Of a DNA stretch of 64,000 nucleotides, positions 7,345-16,367 are shown in pieces. The stretch is taken from assembly GCA_903859205.1 (NCBI GenBank), contig CAIOLM010000013.1, positions 1 to 64,000 of the forward strand, written 5' to 3'. Position 1 is the stretch's first letter. Each line of letters opens with the position of its first letter. This DNA is from an uncultured Microbacteriaceae bacterium. Lineage in GTDB: Bacteria > Actinomycetota > Actinomycetes > Actinomycetales > Microbacteriaceae. Below the pieces are notes generated by a model. It saw only the letters and a program-made list of their open reading frames with translations. It made no database searches and was not told the DNA's origin. The position numbers were made by a program, and so were the translations under genes.

Positions 7345-8436
7345 CTAGTCGACAACAGCAGTCGAGAGGCGCGTTCCCGATGCAGTGTCAAACACGTGGA
7401 TGTGCTTGGCGACCGGCTCGACAAAGATCTTCTCGGCACGGTTCGGGTGGTTGCGGCCGTCAACGCGAACAACGATGTTGTGGTCGTTTCCGTCGATGAC
7501 TGCGCGTCCGTAGAGGTAGCCGTCAGCGCCGAGTTCTTCAACGACGTCAATCTCAACCTCGAGGCCCTTGCTCTTGCTGATGATGAGGTCCTCCGGGCGA
7601 ACGCCAACGGTGACCGAGTGGCCCTTTGCGTTCTTGAGTGTCTGGTCGTCGACCTGGCCGACTGCGTTACCAAACTTGATGCCACCGTCGACAACATCCG
7701 CAGGAACGAAGTTCATTGCGGGCGAGCCGATAAAGCCAGCAACGAAGATGTTCGCCGGGGCTTCGTAGAGGTCGCGAGGGGTGCCCACCTGCTGAAGAAC
7801 TCCGTCTTTCAGAACCACGATGCGGTCACCCATAGTGAGTGCCTCTGTCTGGTCGTGGGTCACGTAAACAGTCGTGACACCGAGGCGACGCTGGAGGGAG
7901 GCAATCTGGGTGCGGGTCTGCACGCGGAGCTTGGCGTCGAGGTTCGACAGTGGCTCATCCATGAGGAATACCTGAGGTTTACGCACGATGGCGCGACCCA
8001 TCGCGACGCGCTGACGCTGACCACCCGAGAGGGCCTTGGGCTTGCGGTCGAGGTAGGGCTCGAGGTCGAGAAGTTTTGCTGCCTCGAGAACGCGGGCTGC
8101 CCGCTCTTCTTTGGCAACGCCGGCAATCTTGAGTGCGAAGCCCATGTTCTCGGCAACCGACATGTGCGGGTACAGAGCGTAGTTCTGGAAGACCATCGCG
8201 ATATCGCGGTCTTTCGGTGGGACGTTGGTTACGTCGCGGTCACCGATGAGGATGCGACCGCCGTTGACCTCTTCGAGGCCGGCGAGCATGCGCAGGGTGG
8301 TCGACTTTCCACAGCCCGAGGGGCCCACGAGGACGAGGAATTCGCCGTCTGTGATGTGGAGGTCGATTGCATCGACGGCGGGCTTTGTCGTGCCCGGGTA
8401 AAGCCGTGTGGCCTTGTCGAAAGTTACAGTTGCCAT
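7345..8436 (-). CDS. ABC transporter ATP-binding protein, UgpC/MsmX/MalK type
   Basis: Energises sugar or glycerol-phosphate ABC importers. In 363 residues it has Walker A GPSGCGKS (38-45), Q-loop Gln84, signature LSGGQ (136-140), Walker B VFLMDEPLSNLD and H-loop THDQTE. A C-terminal TOBE/OB extension of about 120 residues, typical of the MalK-UgpC group, follows. No permease or solute-binding gene is adjacent, so it probably serves several importers encoded elsewhere, as MsmX does in Bacillus. GGAGATAC lies just before the ATG. The exact substrate cannot be read from the sequence. Confidence 0.9.
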   Translation of the reverse strand: MATVTFDKATRLYPGTTKPAVDAIDLHITDGEFLVLVGPSGCGKSTTLRMLAGLEEVNGGRILIGDRDVTNVPPKDRDIAMVFQNYALYPHMSVAENMGFALKIAGVAKEERAARVLEAAKLLDLEPYLDRKPKALSGGQRQRVAMGRAIVRKPQVFLMDEPLSNLDAKLRVQTRTQIASLQRRLGVTTVYVTHDQTEALTMGDRIVVLKDGVLQQVGTPRDLYEAPANIFVAGFIGSPAMNFVPADVVDGGIKFGNAVGQVDDQTLKNAKGHSVTVGVRPEDLIISKSKGLEVEIDVVEELGADGYLYGRAVIDGNDHNIVVRVDGRNHPNRAEKIFVEPVAKHIHVFDTASGTRLSTAVVD

Positions 8437-8578
8437 GGGTGTATCTCCTTCACCGGCAGGTACGTGCCGGACGATCCGTAGTGAATAGAAGACGGCCAGC
8501 GAAGACCGTCCGCGTTAAGTATGGCAGTTAGCCTTGACATGCGGGAATAGAACGTCGCGCGGAGAGGTTGCCCTTGTC

Positions 8579-9631
8579 ATGACGAAGAAACTTGAGCTCG
8601 GACTCGACACCTTTGGCGACGCGACGTTGGACCTCAACGGAAACGTGCTCAGTCACGCGCAGGTCATTCGCAACGTTGTCGACGAGGGAATTCTCGCTGA
8701 CGAGGTAGGCCTGAGTTTCATTGGCATTGGGGAACACCACCGTGCAGATTACGCCGTGAGTGCCCCCGAGATTGTGATGGCGGCCATTGCTGCCCAAACC
8801 GAAAACATTCATGTCGGCTCGGCCGTTACTGTTCTGAGCTCCGACGACCCGATTCGCGTTTACCAGCGCTTCAGCACCCTGAACGCAATCTCAAATGGTC
8901 GCGCAGAAGTAATTCTCGGTCGCGGTTCGTTTACCGAGTCATTTCCCCTATTCGGTTACCCGCTGAATCAGTACGAGGAGCTCTTCGAAGAAAAGCTCGA
9001 TCTGCTCAGTAATTTGCTGACCGAGGAGCCGCTCACCTGGGAAGGAAACTTCCGCACCGCGCTCAAAGACCAAAAGGTTTTCCCGCCCATTGAAGAGGGC
9101 AAGCTCAAAGCTTGGATTGGCGTTGGCGGCAGCCCGCAGTCTGTGGTGCGAGCAGCTCACTATGGTCTGCCACTGATGCTCGCCATCATTGGCGGTGACC
9201 CGGTTCGATTCCGTCCGTACGTTGATCTCTATCACCAGGCTCTCGAACAGATGGGTAGAGAGCCGCTGCCCATCGGTCAGCACTCGCCCGGGTTCGTTGG
9301 TGCCAACGACGAAGACGCCAAGGAACTTCTGTGGCCGCACTACCGTGACATGCACGCTCGCATCGGTCGGGAGCGTGGCTGGCCACCGCTCGCACGAGAG
9401 CAGTTCGAGGCTGAGGCGGGGCCGAACGGTGCGCTTATGGTGGGTTCACCTGAAACCGTCGCCCGCAAGATTGCGCGATCAGCGCGCGCGCTGGGGCTGG
9501 ACCGCTTCGACCTCAAGTACAGCCTGGGCACTTTGGCTCACGAACACCTCATGGAGTGCATCCGCCTGTATGGCACGGAGGTTGCGCCCATGGTTCACGA
9601 GCTGCTCGCTCGCGAAGATTCGCACGCTTAG
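8579..9631 (+). CDS. LLM-class flavin-dependent oxidoreductase
   Basis: Member of the bacterial luciferase-like monooxygenase family; a TIM-barrel enzyme using FMN or F420. The 350-residue protein has a GIGEHHRADYAVSAPEIVMAA segment near the start (EHH substrate/flavin loop), HVGSAVTVLSSDDPIRVYQR, GRAEVILGRGSFTESFPLFG and a C-terminal GSPETVARKI motif. The natural substrate is unknown. I chose ATG 8579, where the conserved KLELGLDTFG begins; an upstream in-frame ATG at 8534 is not conserved-looking. The stop overlaps the convergent FUSC gene by 4 bases. Confidence 0.85.
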   Translation: MTKKLELGLDTFGDATLDLNGNVLSHAQVIRNVVDEGILADEVGLSFIGIGEHHRADYAVSAPEIVMAAIAAQTENIHVGSAVTVLSSDDPIRVYQRFSTLNAISNGRAEVILGRGSFTESFPLFGYPLNQYEELFEEKLDLLSNLLTEEPLTWEGNFRTALKDQKVFPPIEEGKLKAWIGVGGSPQSVVRAAHYGLPLMLAIIGGDPVRFRPYVDLYHQALEQMGREPLPIGQHSPGFVGANDEDAKELLWPHYRDMHARIGRERGWPPLAREQFEAEAGPNGALMVGSPETVARKIARSARALGLDRFDLKYSLGTLAHEHLMECIRLYGTEVAPMVHELLAREDSHA

Positions 9632-10680
9632 GCGTCTTCGTCAGTGCCGATAATTTCGGCGCGGATGCGGCGCAGGCTTTCGAGAAGGAATCCGACGAGA
9701 ACCCAGTTTGCTCCCGCCGGGGCTTTGAGGTTGATGGGGGCCGTCAGCGCCGGCAGCTCACTTGTTGGCGGGTGCGGGACCGTCACGGCCGGCAGGTGAG
9801 CGTCTCGCGCACGCATGCGCAGGTCATGGCCAGCGCTACTGAGCTCGTCGGCAATTTCGGCGATTGCTGGCTCGAGGGTGAGGCTGCTGTCGTAGTGGTC
9901 GCGCACCGCGCGAGCAAGGCCGATGGTTCGGGTCACGAGAACGGCGTTGAGTTCAACGAATGCGATGTATCCGTCGAGTTCGCGCGATTTTTTGCCGCGC
10001 AGGATGTTGAACCGCAGGCTTTCGCGTGCGCGATCGACCGTGGCACGGGTCGTGTTGAGCTCTGCGCGGAGTGCCCTGGAACGCAAATGAATCGATTCGA
10101 GCACCTCAGGACTTGTGTCGCGGGTGAGTACCGCTCCGATGTCTTCGAGCAGGGAAGCGATGTGGTCAGTCAGGGCAGCGGTCGCGTCGATGGCGGGCTT
10201 GAGAACGACCGGCGGAACAATGACCGCGTTGATAATCAGTCCGACGAGAACGCCTGCAATCGTCTCGATGATGCGGTTGACGGCGTATTCGGGCGTCGCC
10301 GCTCCGATGACCACGACGAGCATCGCCGAGATTGCGATCTGGTTTGAGGTGGCCGGAGTGAACTTCAGGAGCCAGCCCAGAAAGAGCGCCACGACGATGA
10401 TGAGGATGATGAGCCACGTGGGTGCGCCGAATGCGATGCTCAGTCCGAGCGCGAGGACAACACCAATGATCGTTCCTATGGAGCGCTCAAGGGCCTTACC
10501 CAGGGATTGGTTGACACTGGGCTGAACCACGATGATTGCTGCCATAACTGCGAATACCGGCTTTTGTCCGGGGATGATCAGGTCGGCCAAGTACCAAGCG
10601 GCAACCGCAGCAATGATGGTCTTGAGCATCTGCAAGACGGGAAGTCTTTTTTTGCCTCGAACGTTGGATACCAAGCTCAT
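9628..10680 (-). CDS. FUSC-family membrane protein (aromatic-acid-exporter-like)
   Basis: A 350-residue protein with about six N-terminal membrane helices (TIIAAVAAWYLADLIIP, FAVMAAIIVVQPS, IIGVVLALGLSIAFG, WLIILIIVVALFLGW, AISAMLVVVIGA and VLVGLIINAVIVPPVV, roughly residues 20-180), then a long cytoplasmic helical region. The QPSVNQSLGKALERSIGTIIG stretch is typical of the FUSC/ArAE fold, whose members are thought to export aromatic acids or other small organics. The substrate is unknown. It starts 3 bases before the dnaE2 stop, so it may be translated from the SOS transcript as well as alone. Confidence 0.8.
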   Translation of the reverse strand: MSLVSNVRGKKRLPVLQMLKTIIAAVAAWYLADLIIPGQKPVFAVMAAIIVVQPSVNQSLGKALERSIGTIIGVVLALGLSIAFGAPTWLIILIIVVALFLGWLLKFTPATSNQIAISAMLVVVIGAATPEYAVNRIIETIAGVLVGLIINAVIVPPVVLKPAIDATAALTDHIASLLEDIGAVLTRDTSPEVLESIHLRSRALRAELNTTRATVDRARESLRFNILRGKKSRELDGYIAFVELNAVLVTRTIGLARAVRDHYDSSLTLEPAIAEIADELSSAGHDLRMRARDAHLPAVTVPHPPTSELPALTAPINLKAPAGANWVLVGFLLESLRRIRAEIIGTDEDA

Positions 10681-13600
10681 GCTTCTACGCTAACCGGCTC
10701 GGCTATGTCTGGGCTGTGGCGCGCGCGGTACTGACGCCAGAGTTCTTGCAGATCCCACGCACGCTCTGCCTCGATGGAAATACCGCGTTCGCCGGTACGC
10801 CGGGTGCGTCCTCGAATCACGAGCAGCCGTGTGCCGAACAGCAGCGGGCCGGTGGCATTTTGGGCTTCTTCGAAGAACGTGGAGTCAGAGCATCCGGTGC
10901 CGTCGTCGAGACTGATGAACACCACGCGTTTGCCGCTGCGCATAGGTGGAGTCTGGGTTGCTATTCGCACGCCAGCGACCAGCACTTCGGTGCGGTTCCA
11001 CTGATTGAGCAGCTCGTTGGCGGGCGTTACCCCGAGCTCGTCGAGGAGCGGGCGATAGCGCTCGAGTAGGTGTGCGCTGACATCAAGATTGAGAATCGAC
11101 ATCTCAGCTGCCACGCGTTCGGCCGTGCTGAATTCGGCGTTACCGCGAGGGATGAGGTGCGAGTGGTCAATGCTGAAGTCGAGCTGGTTCTCGGGGTCGT
11201 GTACGGGGCGTTTGCTCGCGGTCAGTTGGCGCACGCGCATAACTACGTCGCCTCGAGTGGGCACTCCGCGAACACTGTTGAGCGCCTCGGACTCGTGTGC
11301 AGCAAGCTCGTCGAGGGCGCCGACTAACGCGAGGCGCTGAAACAGAGTGCGACTCGGTTTGGCTCGTTCGTAAAGATCGACCAGCCCGCTATACGGGCGT
11401 TCGGCCAGCAGCCTTCGACATTCGGCTTCGCTCATGCCGTGAATATCGCGGATGCTCAGCCGAATGCCCAGTGTGCCGTTTGTGGTGCGTTCAACGCGGT
11501 AGTTGTCGTCGCTGATCATCACGTCGACGGGCAGAATCGGGACTCCCATGCGGCGAGCTTCGGCGAGTAGGAGTCGCCGTGGATACATGCCGGGATCGTG
11601 CGTGAGGATTCCCGCCAAGAACTCAGCCGGGTAGTGCGCCTTGAGCCAGGCGCTTTGATAAGTGGGCAGGGCAAATGCTGCGCCGTGGGCTTTGCAAAAG
11701 CCGAATGAACCGAATCCGCGTAGAACTGCCCAAATGTTTTCGATATCTCGGTCGCTGAACTTGCGTTTGCCGGTCGCGGGGTCGATGTTCGCGGCTGTGC
11801 GGCCGCGAAACGCAGCTTCGATGGAGTCGGTCTTTTTCTCCATGGATCGGCGTAGCTCGTCGGCTTCGGCCAGAGTGACGCCCATGCACTCGTGCAGAAT
11901 GCGCAGCACATGCTCGTGATAAATAACCACACCGTAACTGTCTTGTAAGAAGTATCTGAATCGTTGATGCAGATAGTCGGGCGGAACGAATCCGTGTTTG
12001 GCGTCGAGAAACGGCGCCACCATGTTGCCCTTCATCGGGCCCGGGCGAAACAGTGAAATATCGGCGATGAGGTCGTTGTATTCATCGGGCTGCATCTTGC
12101 CGATCAGCTCGCGCTGCCCGGGGCTCTCGATCTGAAACATGCCCAGCGTGTGCGCCGTGCGGATGAGCTCAAACGTGGGTTCATCATCGTGCGGAATGCT
12201 GTCGAGTTCGACGAATCCGTTGGGTTTTACATACGGCGCATCGGCGGGAAGTTTGCCGGCGTCGGCTGCCTGCGGCCCGTGCACACGCTGAATCTCTTGC
12301 ACGGTGTACGCGAGCGTCGATTGCATGCGAACGCCCAGCACATCGAGTTTGAGGAGGCCGACGTCGTCGATGTCGTCTTTGTCGTACTGGCTCATCGGTA
12401 GCCCCATGCCGCTGGGTTGCATGGGGCTGAGGTTGTAGAGCTCGTTGTTGCCCAGAATCACGCCGCAGGGATGCATTGACACGTGCCGCGGCAGTCGGTC
12501 GAGTCGTTCGGTGATGTCGACCAGCTGTTCGAGCTTGATCTCGCGTTCGACCAGGTGAGCAAACTCGCGCAACTCGGGTTTAACCTCGAGCGCGCTGCGA
12601 AAATCGCGGGCGTTGAAGCGCCAGATGTTCTTAGCCACAAAGTCGATTTGGTCATCGGCTAGCCCGAGAGCAAGCCCGGCATCTCGTGCCGCGCCGCGGG
12701 CGCGGTACGTGTTCTGCATCGCCATCAAGCTGACCCGGGTTGAGCCGTACCGATCAAAAATCGCTCGGTAAATCTCATGTCGACGCGCGGACTCCACGTC
12801 GATGTCGATGTCGGGCAGTGTCTCGCGTTTATTGCCTAAAAATCGCTCGAACAGTAGGTCGTGCTCGAGCGGGTCGACGTTGCTGATGCGCAGTAGGTAG
12901 TTGATGACGCTGCCGGCGCCCGACCCGCGGGCTTGATTGCGGATGCCCATGCGCCGGATCAGCGCTGACACGTCGGCCACGGTCAAAAAGTACGACGAGA
13001 AACCGAACCCGTAAATGGTGGTGAGTTCGTCGTGCATGCGCTCACGCACTCGGCGCAACAGCGCGGCATCGGCGTAGGGGTAGCGCTCGGATATTGCGGC
13101 CTCGGCTGTTTCGCGCAACACCCGGTTGGGGTCACCGGTCAACCCGATGACATCGTTTTCGGGAATCTTGGCCTGCTGCCACCCGATGTCGTTTTCAGGG
13201 TCGAGCGTGCACGTTGCCGCGACTCGCTCGGTTTCGGCTAGCAGGCGATGGGCTGCTGCCTGTTCGAGACTCGACCGCCGCACAATGGCGACGGCAATCT
13301 GGTGCATGGCGCCAGCGGGTTTGAGCCACGCTTGCCCGTTGGGTTGCCCGTCAAACGACCCCAGTGGTCGTAGCTCACCGGCTGCATCGAGTACATCGCC
13401 GGTGAGTGCGTCATCGGGCACGAGGTAGCGCACCGCGTTGCTGAGCACCGCGGGCACATCGTGTGCATGTGCCAACTCGAGCAGTGACACTGCGTGTCGC
13501 ATGCTGGCCGGTTGCCCCGGCTCGGTGAAGTGGCAGACCACCTCGATTCGAATGGCGCCGGGGAGGGTGCTCATCCACCATTGGAGCGCTTGGCTGGCCG

Positions 13601-14066
13601 CCGCGTTATTGCCACGCGCGAGGTTGATTCCGACGTCTGAGTCGGGGCCCAGCAAGACGGTCACGCTGATTCCATCGGGCCCGCGAAGTAGCCGTGCGAT
13701 GCGGTCGCGGCGCAGGGCAACGATTGCACCCGAGCGTCTGCTTGCAAAGCTGTGCGCCGAGGTGATGCTGCGCGCGAGGCACGCCCAGCCTCGCCCCTGC
13801 GTGTGCCCGTGCGCCAAAATCGTGATTTTGCCTGCCGGAGAGCCATCTTTTTCGCTCAGGCGCAGAGTGGTTCCGACGATGGGTGCCATGCCGACTGCCA
13901 GGCACGCGCGAATGTGTCGTACCGCGCCATACAAACCGTCTCGATCGGTGATGCTGGCCGCACGCATGCCCATCGCGTTGGCGGCAGCAACGAGTGCTTC
14001 GGGCCGACCGGTGCCATAGTGCGCCGAAAAGGCGCTGGCGACACGAAGGTGGGTAAACGAGGGCAT
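10677..14066 (-). CDS. dnaE2: Error-prone DNA polymerase, DnaE2 type
   Basis: C-family DNA polymerase acting in damage tolerance and mutagenesis. The 1129 residues comprise an N-terminal PHP domain (1 to about 200), the palm with QARGSGAGSVINYLL and the catalytic aspartates in PDIDIDVES (about 418-426), fingers with FGSFGFCKAHGAAFALPTYQ, a helix-hairpin-helix region and a C-terminal OB fold (EVLVAGVRIATQTPPM). It is shorter than replicative DnaE1 and lacks the tau-binding tail. Minus-strand AAGGA sits just upstream of ATG 14066. The small gene upstream and a LexA-box-like palindrome before that gene suggest SOS control. The usual partners imuA and imuB are not adjacent. Confidence 0.92.
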   Translation of the reverse strand: MPSFTHLRVASAFSAHYGTGRPEALVAAANAMGMRAASITDRDGLYGAVRHIRACLAVGMAPIVGTTLRLSEKDGSPAGKITILAHGHTQGRGWACLARSITSAHSFASRRSGAIVALRRDRIARLLRGPDGISVTVLLGPDSDVGINLARGNNAAASQALQWWMSTLPGAIRIEVVCHFTEPGQPASMRHAVSLLELAHAHDVPAVLSNAVRYLVPDDALTGDVLDAAGELRPLGSFDGQPNGQAWLKPAGAMHQIAVAIVRRSSLEQAAAHRLLAETERVAATCTLDPENDIGWQQAKIPENDVIGLTGDPNRVLRETAEAAISERYPYADAALLRRVRERMHDELTTIYGFGFSSYFLTVADVSALIRRMGIRNQARGSGAGSVINYLLRISNVDPLEHDLLFERFLGNKRETLPDIDIDVESARRHEIYRAIFDRYGSTRVSLMAMQNTYRARGAARDAGLALGLADDQIDFVAKNIWRFNARDFRSALEVKPELREFAHLVEREIKLEQLVDITERLDRLPRHVSMHPCGVILGNNELYNLSPMQPSGMGLPMSQYDKDDIDDVGLLKLDVLGVRMQSTLAYTVQEIQRVHGPQAADAGKLPADAPYVKPNGFVELDSIPHDDEPTFELIRTAHTLGMFQIESPGQRELIGKMQPDEYNDLIADISLFRPGPMKGNMVAPFLDAKHGFVPPDYLHQRFRYFLQDSYGVVIYHEHVLRILHECMGVTLAEADELRRSMEKKTDSIEAAFRGRTAANIDPATGKRKFSDRDIENIWAVLRGFGSFGFCKAHGAAFALPTYQSAWLKAHYPAEFLAGILTHDPGMYPRRLLLAEARRMGVPILPVDVMISDDNYRVERTTNGTLGIRLSIRDIHGMSEAECRRLLAERPYSGLVDLYERAKPSRTLFQRLALVGALDELAAHESEALNSVRGVPTRGDVVMRVRQLTASKRPVHDPENQLDFSIDHSHLIPRGNAEFSTAERVAAEMSILNLDVSAHLLERYRPLLDELGVTPANELLNQWNRTEVLVAGVRIATQTPPMRSGKRVVFISLDDGTGCSDSTFFEEAQNATGPLLFGTRLLVIRGRTRRTGERGISIEAERAWDLQELWRQYRARHSPDIAEPVSVEA

Positions 14067-14105
14067 GGGATTCCTTGGAACGCCCGGCCGCGTTGTGTTG
14101 TGGTG

Positions 14106-14432
14106 TTATGCGAATAGTCGATCGTCGAGAACGTCGGTCCATGCGTTCATGAGTTGCCATCCGACGCGGGTGTGAAACCGGGCGAGGTCAAAGACGCCGT
14201 CCATTCCGGCTCCGGCAGCTGGCAGGGGAGTCGCATCAACGCGCCAGACCGGAACATCGAGCAGTGCATCTGCGCTGCCACGCGAGACGCTGGCCGGTTC
14301 GGTCCACCACGCTCGTCGGGTGAGCCATGGTTCTGGTGCACTCACCACGGTGTAGGTGATGCCACGCCAGCTAAAGCGAATGGGTGTGCCAGCGGCTGAA
14401 ACTTCGACACTGATGTCTTCGTTGATCTGCAT
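14106..14432 (-). CDS. Small protein associated with dnaE2 (DUF6504-like)
   Basis: A 108-residue protein rich in Trp (FSWRGITYTV, TRRAWWTEPAS, RVGWQLMNAWTDV) with no membrane segment. It resembles the short proteins, called DUF6504 as far as I recall, found beside imuB/dnaE2 mutagenesis cassettes in actinobacteria; function unknown. It is the first gene of a two-gene unit with dnaE2, 39 bases upstream of it. A good ribosome-binding site (AAGGAG, 6 bases before ATG 14432) and a LexA-box-like palindrome lie before it. A role as an accessory to translesion synthesis is inferred from position only. Confidence 0.65.
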   Translation of the reverse strand: MQINEDISVEVSAAGTPIRFSWRGITYTVVSAPEPWLTRRAWWTEPASVSRGSADALLDVPVWRVDATPLPAAGAGMDGVFDLARFHTRVGWQLMNAWTDVLDDRLFA

Positions 14433-14447
14433 GAGGGCTCCTTGGTA

Positions 14448-14465
14448 TTCGAATATATCTTCGAA
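14448..14465 (-). promoter_or_regulatory. Candidate LexA (SOS) box upstream of the dnaE2 unit
   Basis: An 18-base near-palindrome with TTCGAA at both ends around TATATC. Read as TCGAAnATATnTTCGA it resembles the actinobacterial LexA operator TCGAAC-N4-GTTCGA, with the central C and G changed. It lies 16 bases before the first start codon. On the minus strand it contains TATATT, a possible -10 element, so LexA binding there would block initiation. Confidence 0.65.
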
Positions 14466-14500
14466 AACCGAGAATAGGAAACCCCGCTGACAGCGAAGGA

Positions 14501-15574
14501 TTATTGGTACTCGATGACGCCTAAAGAGATGAGCTGATCGAACAGACTGGCACCGTCTCCGCCGTACACCCAGGGCGCTCCACCGTGCAGTGACTTGGCC
14601 AGACCTTTCTTGCGGCCACCAGCCAAAACGGCCTCCGAGGTAGAAAGCTGGCGAATCGCAACGCCGGCGACGCGGTCAGGGTGCTTCACCTCAAATTCGG
14701 CGTAAAGCTCTTCATCGTGCTGGCCGTCATCGCCCACCAGAATCCACTTCACATTGGGGAATTCCTTAGCCAAGCGCTCGAGCTGCGTGCGTTTGTGCTC
14801 TTGGCCACTGCGGAACCAGCGATCGTGCGTGGGACCCCAGTCGGTCAGCAGCATTGCCCCCACCGGGTACAGGTTGCGGCTCAAAAACCGGCGCAGTGTC
14901 GGTGCAACGTTCCATGCGCCGGTCGATAGGTAAAACACGGGCATGCCTTTTTGGTGGCGCACGATGCGACTGAGCAGAACGGCCATTCCCGCAGTGGGAA
15001 CGCGTGCGTGCTCGTTGAGTACAAAAGCATTCCAGAACGCCAAGAACGGCCGCGGAAGAGCCGTCACCATGACAGTGTCATCCACGTCTGAAATCAGGCC
15101 AAGAGTTGCTTCGGCCGGTGCAATATTGACCTCGGCCTCGGCGACCTCAGAGTCTTCCGACTGAATGCGAACCTTGTGGATGCCCGGCGACAAGCTCATG
15201 TTGATGAGCGTGTCAACCACACCGCCGCGGTCTGCGGTAACGAGGTGGGTTTCGCTATTGATGGTGATTGTCACCATGGCGTGGCTGACCGGAACAGAAA
15301 CAAAGCTGCGCCATCCGCGCACGCCGTCGAAGCGCTTAGCGAACTTCTTGGCCAGTCGGCTGCCGGGCTTGGGAACGCGCGTCAGCAGAACGCGGCACAG
15401 AACGCGAACCTGGCTGGGGGAGCCGTAGCCGCGATACGGAACGACTGTCACCGCAAGCTTGCGGCGTCGAGCCCAGCTGCGGCGCCACTCGTGCAGTCGG
15501 TCTTCAAGGCGGGCAGCAACGTGAACGACCTCACGCGCGGGGCGTGAGCGCTGCTTCTTCGGCGATGAAAACAC
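14501..15574 (-). CDS. App1-family phosphatase (DUF2183)
   Basis: Related to phosphatidate phosphatase App1, a haloacid-dehalogenase-like enzyme. The 357-residue protein has an N-terminal basic region, a beta-rich middle and the catalytic LGLISDVDDTVMVT (DxDxT, about 160-173), then FYLSTGAWN and KWILVGDDGQHDEELYAEF, which holds the acidic metal-binding pair. In yeast App1 dephosphorylates phosphatidate; the bacterial substrate is not established. There is no signal peptide. It starts (GTG 15574) 13 bases after the pabC-like gene on the same strand, so the two are probably co-transcribed. Confidence 0.85.
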   Translation of the reverse strand: MFSSPKKQRSRPAREVVHVAARLEDRLHEWRRSWARRRKLAVTVVPYRGYGSPSQVRVLCRVLLTRVPKPGSRLAKKFAKRFDGVRGWRSFVSVPVSHAMVTITINSETHLVTADRGGVVDTLINMSLSPGIHKVRIQSEDSEVAEAEVNIAPAEATLGLISDVDDTVMVTALPRPFLAFWNAFVLNEHARVPTAGMAVLLSRIVRHQKGMPVFYLSTGAWNVAPTLRRFLSRNLYPVGAMLLTDWGPTHDRWFRSGQEHKRTQLERLAKEFPNVKWILVGDDGQHDEELYAEFEVKHPDRVAGVAIRQLSTSEAVLAGGRKKGLAKSLHGGAPWVYGGDGASLFDQLISLGVIEYQ

Positions 15575-15587
15575 GAGGTTTAGTTTG

Positions 15588-16349
15588 TCACGAGCAACGC
15601 AGCTCGTTGTACACGCGACGCCACGATGTCAGACGATTTTCGTCAATCGTTGTGTCGGGGCCATTGACCCAGCCGGCAACCGAGCGGATGCCGTGCAGAG
15701 CGTTGACCGCCCACACTTCGGTGTTGGCCAATTGCTCGGGGGTAACTGCCTCACTGGAAACCGAAACCCCCAGTGTGCTGGCAATGTCGCGCAGCACCGA
15801 AACGGTGACGCTGTCGACACGGGCTAGCTCCGCCGGCGGCACGAAAAGGCTGCTCTCGCGCCACCACATCAGACACGTTGTCGCACCATCGACGACAAAA
15901 CCTTCAGGGCTCACAATGACGGCTTCGGTTGCGCCGGCTTCACGTGCCTGGCTGCGCAACTCTTCAAGCGCGGCAATGTCGGGGCCCTTGATGGAAGGTT
16001 CGGTACGAGGATCTTGTGATGCACTCCAGAGAATCACCGATTCGGTGCGCTCGGGCGCAGGGCGCAGGGCCAGCTGCAGCTCGCCTCGCACAGTGAGCTC
16101 AAGGCGAGGAAACCATTCGCCGGTAGTGGGAAGAGCCGCTCGGACGGCCGCCACAAAGTCGTCGACGGGGCGAACCAGGCCCTGGGCATCCGCACTTGCG
16201 GCAAAACGGGCAAAGTGCCGATCGAGGGCAACAGTGGTGCCATCGACGGTTAGCCATGAGTCGGCGACAAACAGTGCGAGGTCAGAATCAATCTCAAGCG
16301 GAGCCAAAGCGGTGCCGTTGAAGCGGTACCGTCCGGGCTCAAGACTCAT
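15588..16349 (-). CDS. pabC: Class IV aminotransferase, probable aminodeoxychorismate lyase
   Basis: A 253-residue PLP enzyme of the class IV aminotransferase fold (ADC lyase, branched-chain or D-amino-acid transaminases). Evidence is the LDRHFARFAASADAQGL segment, a likely PLP lysine in PSIKGPDIAALEELR and the C-terminal LGVSVSSEAVTPEQLANTEVWAVNALHG. Divergent pairing with pabB argues for 4-amino-4-deoxychorismate lyase, which yields p-aminobenzoate for folate. The start is ATG 16349; the frame is open much further upstream but would run into pabB. A minus-strand TAGCCT ends 7 bases before the ATG, suggesting a leaderless message. Confidence 0.78.
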   Translation of the reverse strand: MSLEPGRYRFNGTALAPLEIDSDLALFVADSWLTVDGTTVALDRHFARFAASADAQGLVRPVDDFVAAVRAALPTTGEWFPRLELTVRGELQLALRPAPERTESVILWSASQDPRTEPSIKGPDIAALEELRSQAREAGATEAVIVSPEGFVVDGATTCLMWWRESSLFVPPAELARVDSVTVSVLRDIASTLGVSVSSEAVTPEQLANTEVWAVNALHGIRSVAGWVNGPDTTIDENRLTSWRRVYNELRCS

Positions 16350-16355
16350 GCTCCC

Positions 16356-16362
16356 TAGGCTA
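16356..16362. promoter_or_regulatory. Overlapping divergent -10 elements for pabC-like gene and pabB
   Basis: TAGGCTA reads as TAGGCT on the plus strand (16356-16361) and TAGCCT on the minus strand (16362-16357). Each ends 6-7 bases before a start codon (GTG 16368 plus; ATG 16349 minus). One heptamer in an 18-bp gap could thus drive two leaderless transcripts in opposite directions. Confidence 0.55.
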
Positions 16363-16367
16363 GTACC

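Noticed and set aside
7396-8481. A 361-codon plus-strand ORF covering the whole ABC ATPase gene in antisense
   Set aside because: The minus-strand frame has all ABC ATPase motifs; the plus-strand product is low-complexity Val/Asp/Glu with no domain. High GC and codon bias often leave an open antisense frame.
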